From contig NZ_CP148752.1 of the NCBI RefSeq assembly GCF_040448305.1, positions 2,108,001 to 2,172,000 of the forward strand: a stretch of DNA of 64,000 nucleotides, in the 5' to 3' direction. The stretch comes from Pseudomonas fluorescens. Its GTDB lineage: Bacteria > Pseudomonadota > Gammaproteobacteria > Pseudomonadales > Pseudomonadaceae. The notes under the pieces are model-generated. The model was not told the DNA's origin, made no database searches, and saw only the letters and a program-made list of their open reading frames with translations. Each line of letters starts with the position of its first letter. Within the stretch, counting starts at the first letter, position 1. This document shows positions 45,650-54,159 of the stretch, piece after piece. The position numbers and the translations under genes are program-made.

Positions 45650-46158
45650 GGCGCTATGGTGGGTGTGATTTGCAGCTATTTTTTGTATTATGATGATTTT
45701 TAAGATGTGCCTCCAGTTAGCGAGGGCAGGGGTGTCACGGTGCGAATGAGGGGGCGTGATAGGCTGTTTTTGATTTTTTATTGGAGGCTACGTCGAGTAA
45801 TTGTTGTTTCGCTTCGGAAGAGTTGGATTTTCGGAGGGCTAGTTCCTGTACTTGTGTCTCGGAGGTTAATGCGTTGCACTTTGATTTATCTATATTGGCG
45901 TGAATATCAACGATGGTAGAACACAGGGCTGTATAGCTTCTAATAGGTTGTCATCCCAATTCACGCAGTGCCAGCACTGGATGTCGTTCTAACTATCAAG
46001 GAGCTGATTTCTATTGGGTGTTTGAAAAAAACGCTCGCTCAGTGAGTTTGTCAAGTTCACGGGGAGCATATTCTTCTATCGATTTCCCATTGAAAGGTAA
46101 GCGGAGAAACTAACGATAAAAATGGTTGTCGTGAGTTTTCCAGGCTAAGGAACCGCAC
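45650..46158. other. AT-rich gap without recognisable gene
   Basis: About 500 bp. Short frames only; the most open (45707-45919) is basic, aromatic-rich and has no ribosome site or recognisable family. Confidence 0.5.
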
Positions 46159-46371
46159 ATGCTCAGCGTCCAGGTGATCATCGAAGAATGGGAGAGCGAC
46201 CGTGCCATCCGCCTCCCCAACGCGGTGCTGCAAACTCTAGGCTTGGCGGTCGGCGACCGCTTGTACCTAAAGACGACTCGCAATGGTGTCGTCCTGTCTC
46301 GCCACCCGAATCCGTCGCTGGAGGAGCTGTTGGCTCCCTTGCTCGAGAACAAGGATGGGCATATGTTCTAG
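46159..46371 (+). CDS. AbrB/MazE-type antitoxin (orphan)
   Basis: 70 aa. RAIRLPNAVLQTLGLAVGDRLYL and NGVVLSRH form the swapped-hairpin DNA-binding core, followed by LEELLAPLLENKDGH, the toxin-binding tail of MazE/ChpI-like antitoxins. The expected PemK/MazF toxin is absent: the next 174 bp are a remnant of an unrelated gene. Either a broken pair or a lone regulator. Confidence 0.72.
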   Translation: MLSVQVIIEEWESDRAIRLPNAVLQTLGLAVGDRLYLKTTRNGVVLSRHPNPSLEELLAPLLENKDGHMF

Positions 46372-46545
46372 GAGTATCAGCAGGGCATTGCCACTTTTGC
46401 CGCCATTACGACCTATGATTTACTGGAAGGTCGCTACGTTGTCGGAAACCTGGGTAACGAGAGCAAGCGCGGCGTCGACTACACCTACCATCCAAGCACG
46501 ACCGACTTCACCCCTGCGGCCCTGCGCAACGCGGGCATCCGTTAA
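46372..46545 (+). pseudogene. C-terminal remnant, DUF1329-like
   Basis: Stop-free frame YQQGIATFAAITTYDLLEGR, then YVVGNLGNESK and STTDFTPAALRNAGIR ending in TAA. This matches my recollection of the last ~55 residues of DUF1329 proteins (YDL-x-x-GRY and FTPAALRR-x-G-x-R). The N-terminal ~400 residues are missing and it abuts the AbrB gene, marking an old deletion. Confidence 0.55.
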
Positions 46546-46576
46546 GCCGTCTAGCCGTCGCGCCAGAGGGGCCGGT

Positions 46577-46620
46577 ATGGCCGATTTCTGCCTTCCACGA
46601 CCGGCTGAAACCGGCCAAAA
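46577..46620. repeat. Dispersed palindrome copy
   Basis: GGCCGATTTCTGCCTTCC...GACCGGCTGAAACCGGCC. Diverged member of the repeat seen at 3691, 20336, 21201, 34803, 36216, 48941 and 50237. Confidence 0.6.
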
Positions 46621-46687
46621 GACAGTTGGCCTTAGTCGGTCCCTATCAAAACCTCATTTGTAAGCGCCTAGAAACCCGAGGCGATTC

Positions 46688-48718
46688 ATGCTTTCGGCCA
46701 CAGCAGTCATGAGTGGTGATGAAAAACATCAATTGCCTTCACTCACTATGATGGCAGAGGCATGGCATGATAGCCGTGAAAATTGCCAAGGATGGAATAC
46801 AACACTTATGAAGATACCTACCTGGTTCATACCACTCAGCGAAACGCTGAGTACCGCGCTAACTCGTGGAGCTGCCCCCGACATAGCCCGCCTGTCAAGG
46901 TATGAAGTAGCAGCGATCCTCTACGTGCTTCAGCTGTCCAAACCAATCAAATCGCCCGTCCGCTCCATTGAGATGGAGCGGAAGTTTGCGGGATTCCTAG
47001 GCCTCCACAGCGACCAGCTGAGATCCGCCTTGGCTGATGCTTACGATCAGACAGCCTTTATCGCAGGCCTCGCACAAGCCGCTGAATTAGGCATTGGACT
47101 GGTTGACAAAGAAACGATCATCAAACATCCATTCATTCGACCAGAGGGCAGCTGGGATTTTGATTTCGCCAAGCGTTATATGGCTGTCTATGGAGCTGTG
47201 AGGCACGAACATGTTCGCCCTGGTGGTGCGGTCATCAGGTTGAGCGATCACCAACTTCGATTGATCCACAACATCCGCGCGAACCAGAAAGACTCAATTG
47301 AAGCACAGGCGCATGCCGGAACAGGCAAGACCTTCGTCTTGGACGAAATCATGGCTTTGATGCCTAAACGCCGTTTTATTTTCCTAGCAGACGTTGAGCC
47401 AAAACTTAAGGCAGTTCGGGCCCGATTCTCCCAAGAAAAGGTACGGACTTCCACCTTCAAAAGTCTGGCAGAGTTACTGCTATCGAAGGGGGACAGATTT
47501 CTCCAAAACAAGATGGTGGCCGAGTCTCGATTGTCTCTGTCTTACTCGGAGCTTGCGGAGCGGGTCGGGCTTAGCCCCATCGGCAATCGAAGTGCCTCAC
47601 AAGTAGCGGCATTGTGCTGGTCCGTGATTTTCAAGTTTTGCATGTCTAAAGATTTGTGTATCACTTCCCGCCATATCCCTCAGGATCAAACTCGTTGGCT
47701 ATCTCCAATTGATCAGGAGATTGTGGCAGCGGCCGCCGCTAAGCTTTGGTACAAAATGACGCAGCTAGACTTGGAAGCTCCCTCACTTCCAGTCCGCGGT
47801 TACCACCGGATCAAACAGATGTCTTTGGGAGGACTTTATGTCCCAGATGGTATTGACACTGTACTAATAGACGAAAGTCATGATCTTACGGCACCGATGG
47901 TTGAGCTTCTCGACAAATCGCCGCAAACCGTAATCTCTCTAGGCGACCAATTCCAGAATCTTGAAGGTCGATATGTCCCGCATAAAGCAATGATTCGACA
48001 TCGAGAAATGGCAACTTCGTTGCGTGCGGGACCTGCTCTCGTTGGATACATCAATCCGCTTATAGAGATCTTTCCTGGCGCCTCAGCCCTACCTTTTACG
48101 GCTGACAGGGCCAAAGAGATGGTTGTCGAGGAGTATCCCGCTGACTCCTTCCCTCCGGAGTCGACTGTTATTTTGGTAGCGGATGACTGGGGAGTTTTCG
48201 ATTGGCTCGTGCGCAGCCGGGAGATGGGTCAAGGTGCAGCAGTAGTCGACTGGAATAACAATTTTGAGCTTTTTCTAGACGACTGCTTGAATTTATTTAT
48301 GAGTAACGAGAAACCAAGACATGGTGCTATCGCCCGCTATCGGACGTGGGACCAACTCCATGAAGAGATGAAATGGAACAATGCTTTTCTCAGGGTTGAA
48401 CAATGGCTTGGTTCAGTCGGTATTAAATTCGGTGTATCAGGGCTTTACAAGTGTGCCGAACTCGCTGAGTTTGCGAACCACACTCCTGTACGCCCATTGC
48501 TGGCGACAGTTTTCACTGCGAAAAATTTTGAATTTTCGAGGATGGCTATCTCAGAAGACCTCTACTACTCCCCGGATCTACACGGCAAAAGGTTGCTTTC
48601 CAAAAAACTAGCTTTGCTTTATACAGCGATTACCCGAGCTTCCGGAAAAGTATACTTCCCCGACACTCATCACGAATGGATGGGCTGTATCACACGTGCT
48701 GCAGGGATGCTCAAATAA
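46688..48718 (+). CDS. Superfamily 1 (UvrD/Rep-like) helicase
   Basis: 676 aa from ATG 46688 with GAGG 6 bases upstream. Walker A AHAGTGKT around 208-215, Walker B VLIDESHD near 400, motif III SLGDQFQNLEGRY, and motif VI YTAITRAS near 650. The first 190 residues are a helical region without a known domain, and the 1B/2B regions are short. Similar stand-alone SF1 helicases occur in phage-defence and mobile-element settings. No obvious partner lies beside it, so the role (repair, defence or element maintenance) is unknown. Confidence 0.8.
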   Translation: MLSATAVMSGDEKHQLPSLTMMAEAWHDSRENCQGWNTTLMKIPTWFIPLSETLSTALTRGAAPDIARLSRYEVAAILYVLQLSKPIKSPVRSIEMERKFAGFLGLHSDQLRSALADAYDQTAFIAGLAQAAELGIGLVDKETIIKHPFIRPEGSWDFDFAKRYMAVYGAVRHEHVRPGGAVIRLSDHQLRLIHNIRANQKDSIEAQAHAGTGKTFVLDEIMALMPKRRFIFLADVEPKLKAVRARFSQEKVRTSTFKSLAELLLSKGDRFLQNKMVAESRLSLSYSELAERVGLSPIGNRSASQVAALCWSVIFKFCMSKDLCITSRHIPQDQTRWLSPIDQEIVAAAAAKLWYKMTQLDLEAPSLPVRGYHRIKQMSLGGLYVPDGIDTVLIDESHDLTAPMVELLDKSPQTVISLGDQFQNLEGRYVPHKAMIRHREMATSLRAGPALVGYINPLIEIFPGASALPFTADRAKEMVVEEYPADSFPPESTVILVADDWGVFDWLVRSREMGQGAAVVDWNNNFELFLDDCLNLFMSNEKPRHGAIARYRTWDQLHEEMKWNNAFLRVEQWLGSVGIKFGVSGLYKCAELAEFANHTPVRPLLATVFTAKNFEFSRMAISEDLYYSPDLHGKRLLSKKLALLYTAITRASGKVYFPDTHHEWMGCITRAAGMLK

Positions 48719-48940
48719 TAAGCAACCGGCTACCGACCGGGACTAAATTAAAAGGCGGAGTGACCGGCTGCTAATGGCTAGTAACCTTGGCTCCCTTCCG
48801 CGAAGCGGGGCTATAGGTAAGATCAAGCCGCTTTGCGGAAAATGGCCAGGTGGGTGGATTTTTCATGGATTTATGCAGGCTTTAGCGTTTTGAACCGAAT
48901 ATTTAAAGCCCCCACCGCAATTGAGATCGAATGTCCGTTA

Positions 48941-48982
48941 TGGGGCGATTGTTACCTGTCGCGAAGGGCAAAAAACGACCCA
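48941..48982. repeat. Dispersed palindrome copy
   Basis: GGGGCGATTGTTACCTGTCGCG...GGGCAAAAAACGACCC. The remainder of the 48719-49051 gap has a small CCGCGAAGCGG hairpin and no gene. Confidence 0.6.
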
Positions 48983-49051
48983 TTGCGGGCACTCAGAATG
49001 ATGCAAAGAGACGATTAACCTTTGTGCGAACCAGAACGATCCGAGGGGGAG

Positions 49052-49414
49052 TTAAAGGCGACGTAGAAATGATCTGACAATCGATTTCGTAGCATCGCTT
49101 GTGTCTGAGTCATGAAACGTGTTCAGAGAATGCCAAATGCACTCGATGATCTCGTTTTGAGGCGTAGCGTTTTCGGCCTCTGGGACAGAGGCTTCAAAAA
49201 CATGGTGGCGTGTGTTGCCTGCATCGAACTCAAAAATGTACAGGAGCTGATCAACATTTAGCCCGGTTTCTTCTTAAAGTTCTCGAGCAGCAGCTCCAGC
49301 GATAGCTTCACCAGTTTCTACTTTGCCACCAGGCAAAGCCCATTTTGACTTCGGTTTGCGAACGAGCAAGATATGCCTATCTCTCTCGCATATGACTGTA
49401 GCTCTGACTTTCAT
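49052..49414 (-). pseudogene. Nudix hydrolase with an in-frame stop inside the Nudix box
   Basis: Minus frame from ATG 49414: MKVRATVICERDRHILLVRK, then WALPGGKVETGEAIAGAAAREL, TAA, EETGLN, and on to a normal end FLRRL at 49052. Codon 47 (49276-49274) is TAA, at a non-catalytic position of the box GX5EX7REUXEEXGU. All catalytic glutamates and the rest of the frame are intact, so the mutation is recent, or the stop is read through. Confidence 0.82.
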
Positions 49415-49580
49415 CTATTGACCCGGAAGGCATGTCATTAAATTGTAATAAAAATGTCATCTTCAAGGCGCGTTTATCGACGAACGCAGAATTTAGAGCA
49501 AGCCAAACTCAAAAAAGTGCCAGGTGCGGCGGTCACTGGTGAGGGGATAACCCATGAGTAACCCCAACCCGAAACGCCAA

Positions 49581-49602
49581 GGGCCTGCGATCATGCAGGC
49601 CC
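49581..49602. terminator. Perfect hairpin
   Basis: GGGCCTGC-GATCAT-GCAGGCCC, between the Nudix pseudogene and the 104-aa gene. No T-run follows. Flanking sequence also has complementary GGTAACC/GGTTGGG segments. The rest of 49415-49709 holds no gene. Confidence 0.5.
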
Positions 49603-49709
49603 AGTCAGGTTGGGTACACCGCGATGGGTAACCGCTGTGGTAACCCAACAGCGGCATTCTGCTTGGAGCCAGTATCTACGCGGCCTGTAGGCATTCAGTG
49701 CGCGACCTA

Positions 49710-50024
49710 TCAAGCGGCACTCGCCTCATTGGTAGGATTCAAATAGCAGGCCATGTCCCGTTCGACAACGTCGATCTCATTTAGCCCCCAGTTTGTCAGG
49801 GGCGCGGAAGGTTTGCCGGTCGACGCAAAACTCGCCGCCAGCAGACGGGTCATCAGCATCTTTGCCAAGTCCAGTTGCTCCTGAAGCTCCTGAACCGCGC
49901 GATCAGCCTTGTCCAGGCGCTGTTGCAGGGCATCGCACCCGGCAGTGATCTGTCCGATACTGGCCATCGTTTCATGTGGGTCGACCATCACTGCCGCTTT
50001 TTCTTCCAAAGATTTGTCACTCAT
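49710..50024 (-). CDS. Hypothetical coiled-coil protein
   Basis: 104 aa from ATG 50024 (MSDKSLEEKAAVM); the frame is open further upstream. Residues about 20-60 (CDALQQRLDKADRAVQELQEQLDLAKMLM) are a clear coiled coil. Small proteins of this sort are common in Pseudomonas islands and phage-derived regions; I do not recognise a family. Confidence 0.6.
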   Translation of the reverse strand: MSDKSLEEKAAVMVDPHETMASIGQITAGCDALQQRLDKADRAVQELQEQLDLAKMLMTRLLAASFASTGKPSAPLTNWGLNEIDVVERDMACYLNPTNEASAA

Positions 50025-50236
50025 CAATGTGCTCGTTCGCTCAGGTTCAAGGTCAGGCGCGCGCAGGCCTTGCCTCACTGATATCGGCACGAGGGTTTAT
50101 TCCTATAGTTTTCTATCGCACTGCTGCGCAAGGCGCCGACCAACGGCAGCGTAAGCCATCAGCGAACCCAGCCTAGTTGCGAACAAGCATCTCAGCTGGC
50201 ACTGGGTTAAGTGCTCGTATCTATAAACGTCCGTTC

Positions 50237-50265
50237 CTGGCCGATTTCTGCCCGTCGCCAAGGGA
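50237..50265. repeat. Dispersed palindrome copy (partial)
   Basis: GGCCGATTTCTGCCCGTCGCC with a degenerate right arm. Confidence 0.5.
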
Positions 50266-50371
50266 CTAGGGGCTGAGCAATTTGAGGGGGGCTAACAAAT
50301 AGCGTTGGTACGAAAGTGGTACGAAGAAAATTTTGTGGCTCTGGAGGCCTTTGTTTGCTTTCTCTTTCGTC

Positions 50372-50449
50372 TTAGTAGTTCCAATCCATCATCGGGGCGA
50401 CGCTAAATCTTCTACTTATAACGTTTTGATTTAAAAGGGAATTATTCAT
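50372..50449 (-). other. Left att site: element-borne dusA 5' end
   Basis: Minus frame MNNSLLNQNVI, SRRFSVAPMMDW, NY, stop. SRRFSVAPMMDW is the conserved start of tRNA-dihydrouridine synthase A. The frame stops right after the motif because no dusA body follows on the left. The matching fragment at 60412-60498 identifies this as one boundary of an integrated element, the likely crossover being ATCCATCAT (50383-50391). Confidence 0.75.
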
Positions 50450-50710
50450 ATTTCCGGCCAGGAATTTGCGATGTTTTGGTGCCTGGTGCACATGAGGTGC
50501 ACACGGTGGGCAGGAGGGGTACATGTGGGCGGCATTATACAGGTGCATCGCACTGCACACCGACTGCACGCTTGGTCAGATCGAAAAGGGGAAGGTTAGC
50601 TGGAGTGAAATCGGGTTTTTTTTCCTGATTTGCAGTCTCTTCGATGGGGTAAGAAATTTCCAGAATCACGGCGGCAAGCAGCACAACCGCTAACGACTAA
50701 GGAATGAAGA

Positions 50711-51748
50711 ATGGCTACTTTTACGAAACTCCCCAGTGGAAAATGGCGAGTACAGGTTAGAAAATTTGGTACCTACAGAGGAGCTACTTTTTCGACAAAA
50801 AGCGAGGCTAAGTCATGGGCTGAGGCTATTGAGCGGCAAGCGACATATATTTCTGCTGTCGGATATGCTCAGCCGCCCAAAGAGGCAACTGTTAAGGACT
50901 TAATTGATAAGTACGTGGAAGTGTCAGTTGAGCGCTTTGGAAAAACAAAAACTGCTACTCTCAATATGCTAATTAAAAGGATTGGTTCTGTCAGGCTGTG
51001 TTTGTTAAACGCAATGGTTTTACGCGACTTTGTAGAGTCACGTATTAAGGAAGGGGCAGGAGGGGTGACCATTGCGTCAGATCTATCTAATCTGTCTGCT
51101 GTACTTAAATGGGCAAGACATTCGCGACGTCTTGACCTCCCTGAACGCCTTGCGCTAGATGTTAGAGCAAGTTTAAAGCATATTGGTCTTAAGACTAGGA
51201 GTGTCGAGCGATCACGTGAACCTACAGAAACCGAACTTAAAAGGCTTTATGCATACTGGAATGCTAATTCCAGACAGTCCATTGATATGCCAACTTTGGT
51301 AAAGTTTGCGCTTCATACTGGAATGAGGCAGGGAGAAATTGCAAGAATTAGAGTGGAAGATGTTAATAGGGGCGCGAAAACAGTTTTGATCAGAGATAGA
51401 AAGGATCCAAAGAGGAAATATGGGAATAATCAGGTTGTCCCGCTGTTTGATGACGCTTGGAGTATAGTGATTGCCCTAATTTCAGGTCGTAATAATGGTC
51501 GAATATTCAATGTCAAGGCCGCTTCAGTGAGCGCAGCTTTTACGCGCGCTTGCAAAAAACTCGGCATTGAAGATTTAAGATTTCATGATCTGAGGCATAA
51601 AGCGACAGCGGATTTTTTCCGTGATGGTCTAGAGATACCATATGTAGCGCTGATGACAGGGCATAAAACATGGGCGATGCTCAAGCGTTATACAGAAATT
51701 AATGCCTCGGATGTTCACATTGCTCGATCACGTCTAGCATCTTCATAA
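50711..51748 (+). CDS. Tyrosine recombinase/integrase, dusA-targeting type
   Basis: 345 aa. Short N-terminal arm domain (KLPSGKWRVQVRKFGTYRGA), core-binding domain about 60-150, catalytic domain with Arg206 (HTGMRQGE), His292-x-x-Arg295 (HDLRH), His318 (GHK) and nucleophile Tyr327 (KRYTEI). All catalytic residues are present, so it should be active. It lies about 260 bp inside the left dusA att site, reading into the element. Confidence 0.93.
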   Translation: MATFTKLPSGKWRVQVRKFGTYRGATFSTKSEAKSWAEAIERQATYISAVGYAQPPKEATVKDLIDKYVEVSVERFGKTKTATLNMLIKRIGSVRLCLLNAMVLRDFVESRIKEGAGGVTIASDLSNLSAVLKWARHSRRLDLPERLALDVRASLKHIGLKTRSVERSREPTETELKRLYAYWNANSRQSIDMPTLVKFALHTGMRQGEIARIRVEDVNRGAKTVLIRDRKDPKRKYGNNQVVPLFDDAWSIVIALISGRNNGRIFNVKAASVSAAFTRACKKLGIEDLRFHDLRHKATADFFRDGLEIPYVALMTGHKTWAMLKRYTEINASDVHIARSRLASS

Positions 51749-51754
51749 GCAACA

Positions 51755-51792
51755 AGGAGGAGAATCGAGTTTTTTTTCTTAATTCTCCTCCT
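51755..51792. terminator. Hairpin with T-rich loop after the integrase
   Basis: Arms AAGGAGGAGAAT and ATTCTCCTCCT (51782-51792) around a 16-base loop containing eight T's. A long perfect stem 6 bp after the integrase stop. It may terminate transcription or fold the mRNA end. Confidence 0.6.
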
Positions 51793-51848
51793 CTTCTTGT
51801 TGGCGCTCGCTGCATAAACTGATGTGGTGAACAAGCGCAAAGGTGTAG

Positions 51849-52121
51849 ATGATGCAAGAAGATATGATTATAGAGGATGAAAAATACCAAGGTATTGCGA
51901 GGACTCTTGGGTTTTTTACTGAGGGGGAATTAGCGATCCTTGCGGATGTTAAAGTTTCTACCCTGGAGGCGTGGAGAAAGAGAAAGCAAGGGCCGCAACA
52001 TATTCAGTTTGGAAATAACCCCTTGTACCCTATTTGTGAGGTTAAGCGTTTTCTCGAAGATTTGTATTCCAAAGTACGAGAGGCGAAAGGCTCTAGGCGC
52101 CATGTCAGAGACGCCTTGTAG
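51849..52121 (+). CDS. Small helix-turn-helix protein (excisionase/AlpA-like)
   Basis: 90 aa. EGELAILADVKVSTLEAWRK is a MerR/excisionase-type HTH, followed by GPQHIQFGNNPLYPICEVKRFL, the wing common to recombination directionality factors. Encoded 100 bp after the integrase on the same strand, the usual place for an excisionase or its regulator. Confidence 0.7.
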   Translation: MMQEDMIIEDEKYQGIARTLGFFTEGELAILADVKVSTLEAWRKRKQGPQHIQFGNNPLYPICEVKRFLEDLYSKVREAKGSRRHVRDAL

Positions 52122-52135
52122 TCAGATTGACGACC

Positions 52136-53572
52136 TTACACGATAGGTGCGGAATATCTTATAAGTGATAGCTCTGTGTGTTTTATGCATTTGTGTTGAG
52201 GCGAGTAATAGGCTTGATAGAATTTAAAGTTCTCTCTACTGTGCTCAGTACATTTTTCGTCAATTATTCGCATTATTTCAATTTTGTTTTCTGTGCTTGT
52301 GTTGATGCCAAAAATTATTCCTTTTAAGCTGGCAAAATTATAGGTTAACACCCGGTCTTCGGTGGCTGAGTGGCTATTCATCATGTCACACAGGATAAGC
52401 CTGTGTTCATTTTCATAGTGCCAGTCGGGGGATTTAACTTTGATATCTCGGTAAAATTTTTGCCAGTACATGCTTCTCCAGTCTTCCTCGGATTTATTCA
52501 TGTCCTCTGCGCAGATGCTAAATTTTCCATCTAATGTGTGCCAAGTTGAATTTAAAGTTTGGTGGGTTAGGCGGCCTAAGGAACGGAAGAAATCTATCTC
52601 TCCAAAACCTTCTTCGTAATTGATTGGTTCGAACTTAAATTTTATATTTCCGTACGATGCACCCTTGGAACCCCAGCCATTTATACCTCTAAGAGATAGG
52701 GAGTTGCTCTCTATATCATCCTCTGATTCAAAAATTAAGCATACTCCTTTGTGGTTGTCACCGTAGTGACCCCATACGGATGAGTTTTCACAGGAAGACA
52801 TAAAGCACGCTGTATACCATTCTGGATAAATTAGTTCAGCTATTAGTCTCGTGTAAGTCTCAGGATACTCCGTAATTATAAGGTGCTTGTTCGAGTCGTT
52901 GCTTCGCTTGGCGTCATTGTAGCGTGCAATTAGATTTAATTGAGAGTTGGCATTTTTCTGTGCTGAAAAAATATGGTCTACGGGGTTTATATGTGTGCTG
53001 GTACTTTTAATTAGTTTTTCGATTTTCTCTACGAAGCGAGTTTCGGCTAGTTTTTTTATTAGCTCGTCTGGTGACCGGTTTTTTTTAGCTCTTGGAGGAA
53101 TTATTTTGAGGTCTTCATGTTTTTCCAAGATTAGTTCAATTGCTAAAGGATGTACCGAACTTAGGTAGAATGTAAGTTCATCCCTTCTTGTTGGGGTGGT
53201 TCTGGTTAGAATGGCCTCAATCAATAGTGTGATATGTTCGTTGCTGAAGAATTTTTCTGCTATTTCCAAGAAGTATTTTTTGGCCTCCTGAGTGGGGAAG
53301 TCGTCCATGCTTACGTGGATTGGGATGTCCTTCGGTGTCAGATTCTGATTTTCATCGCAAAGTAATGAAAGCATGCATATTCTTTCCAGACATAGCAGGT
53401 AGTGCCTGAATAGATTTTTCCAAGCTATTTCATCGCCATGCCAATATATTTCTCTATATCCCTCCATAGGGTCGTTGAGGCTTTTTGGATGGGCGAAAAA
53501 TATAGTTTGCTTTGAGAGCTCTTGATTGCCTGCCAATAGTCTGTCAGTTGATCTGAATCTGTAGAAAATCAT
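52136..53572 (-). CDS. DUF2971-domain protein
   Basis: 478 aa. The opening IFYRFRSTDRLLAGNQEL and FFAHPKSLNDPMEG are hallmarks of DUF2971, as are CENSSVWGHYGDNHKGVCLIFE and ENEHRLIL near the end. The biochemistry is unknown; these proteins recur in defence-rich and mobile DNA. AT-rich codon use matches the RT gene, not the host chromosome. Ends just short of the HTH gene with convergent orientation. Confidence 0.85.
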   Translation of the reverse strand: MIFYRFRSTDRLLAGNQELSKQTIFFAHPKSLNDPMEGYREIYWHGDEIAWKNLFRHYLLCLERICMLSLLCDENQNLTPKDIPIHVSMDDFPTQEAKKYFLEIAEKFFSNEHITLLIEAILTRTTPTRRDELTFYLSSVHPLAIELILEKHEDLKIIPPRAKKNRSPDELIKKLAETRFVEKIEKLIKSTSTHINPVDHIFSAQKNANSQLNLIARYNDAKRSNDSNKHLIITEYPETYTRLIAELIYPEWYTACFMSSCENSSVWGHYGDNHKGVCLIFESEDDIESNSLSLRGINGWGSKGASYGNIKFKFEPINYEEGFGEIDFFRSLGRLTHQTLNSTWHTLDGKFSICAEDMNKSEEDWRSMYWQKFYRDIKVKSPDWHYENEHRLILCDMMNSHSATEDRVLTYNFASLKGIIFGINTSTENKIEIMRIIDEKCTEHSRENFKFYQAYYSPQHKCIKHTELSLIRYSAPIV

Positions 53573-53640
53573 CTGTAAATTCCATTTCTATTGTCTGAGT
53601 ACCGAGACTGAACCTGTACTTTTGATGCTGGTAGCAAAAG

Positions 53641-53732
53641 GTGTCAAGGGATCCCGTTGTGGCCGCAGCCCTCACGCGAGGTACGAACCGTGCAGGAACG
53701 GCGATAAGCGAGGCGTAGCGGATCCTTGACAC
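53641..53732. repeat. 92-bp palindromic element, left copy
   Basis: Perfect arms GTGTCAAGG (53641-53649) and CCTTGACAC (53724-53732); GGATCC-type inner arms; interior blocks GGCCGCAGCCC at offset 20 and GCAGGAACGG at offset 51. GC-rich against an AT-rich surround. A homologous 92-bp copy is at 55670. Confidence 0.8.
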
Positions 53733-53849
53733 GCAAATCAGAACGCACGTCTTTCAGTGGGGCCGAGGTAGGGTTTTATCTACGCAGCCGCGAGCTTCTG
53801 GGCGATCAGCAGCTCGGGACGCGATTTGGCAAGGAGCTTTGCTCCGCTT

Positions 53850-54146
53850 ATATATCAATGATATTTATCCATATTTGATTCAGAACCCATACTGTGAGTA
53901 GGTCTCCGGTTCGAAAGGTAGCCAATAGAAGGTCAGTGGCCTCAGTGATGTCAAAATGACTTGACCTACCATGCTTAGAGATGATGGAATCGGGACATGC
54001 CTTCAGGAGGCAAGCGGGTGCCCTGGTACTCTGGGACGTACTCAGAGATATGGCCGGTGTCGAGATAAAGCTTATTGCCACCGAATCTAGCGACTTACTT
54101 TTACGTGGTTGCACCCGTGATAGCCCGACTAACGTCGGGCTTTTTT
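53850..54146 (+). ncRNA. Candidate structured ncRNA preceding the reverse transcriptase
   Basis: About 290 bp between a promoter-like TTGGCA (53826-53831)/TTATAT (53848-53853) and a strong terminator (54123-54146), without an ORF in the sense direction. Predicted stems: GGTCA/TGACC (53931-53966), GCCT/AGGC around 54000, CTCTG/CAGAG (54030-54048), CGGTG/CACCG (54055-54083). The terminator ends 14 bp before the RT start. This layout is that of DRT-type ncRNAs that serve as RT templates or cofactors. The start point is approximate. Confidence 0.65.
54123..54146 (+). terminator. Rho-independent terminator at the ncRNA 3' end
   Basis: GCCCGAC-TAAC-GTCGGGC followed by six T's, directly before the ribosome site GGAG of the RT gene. 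Terminating before the RT start implies that ncRNA and RT mRNA are separate or that read-through is regulated. Confidence 0.88.
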
Positions 54147-54159
54147 ATGGAGAAAGATA

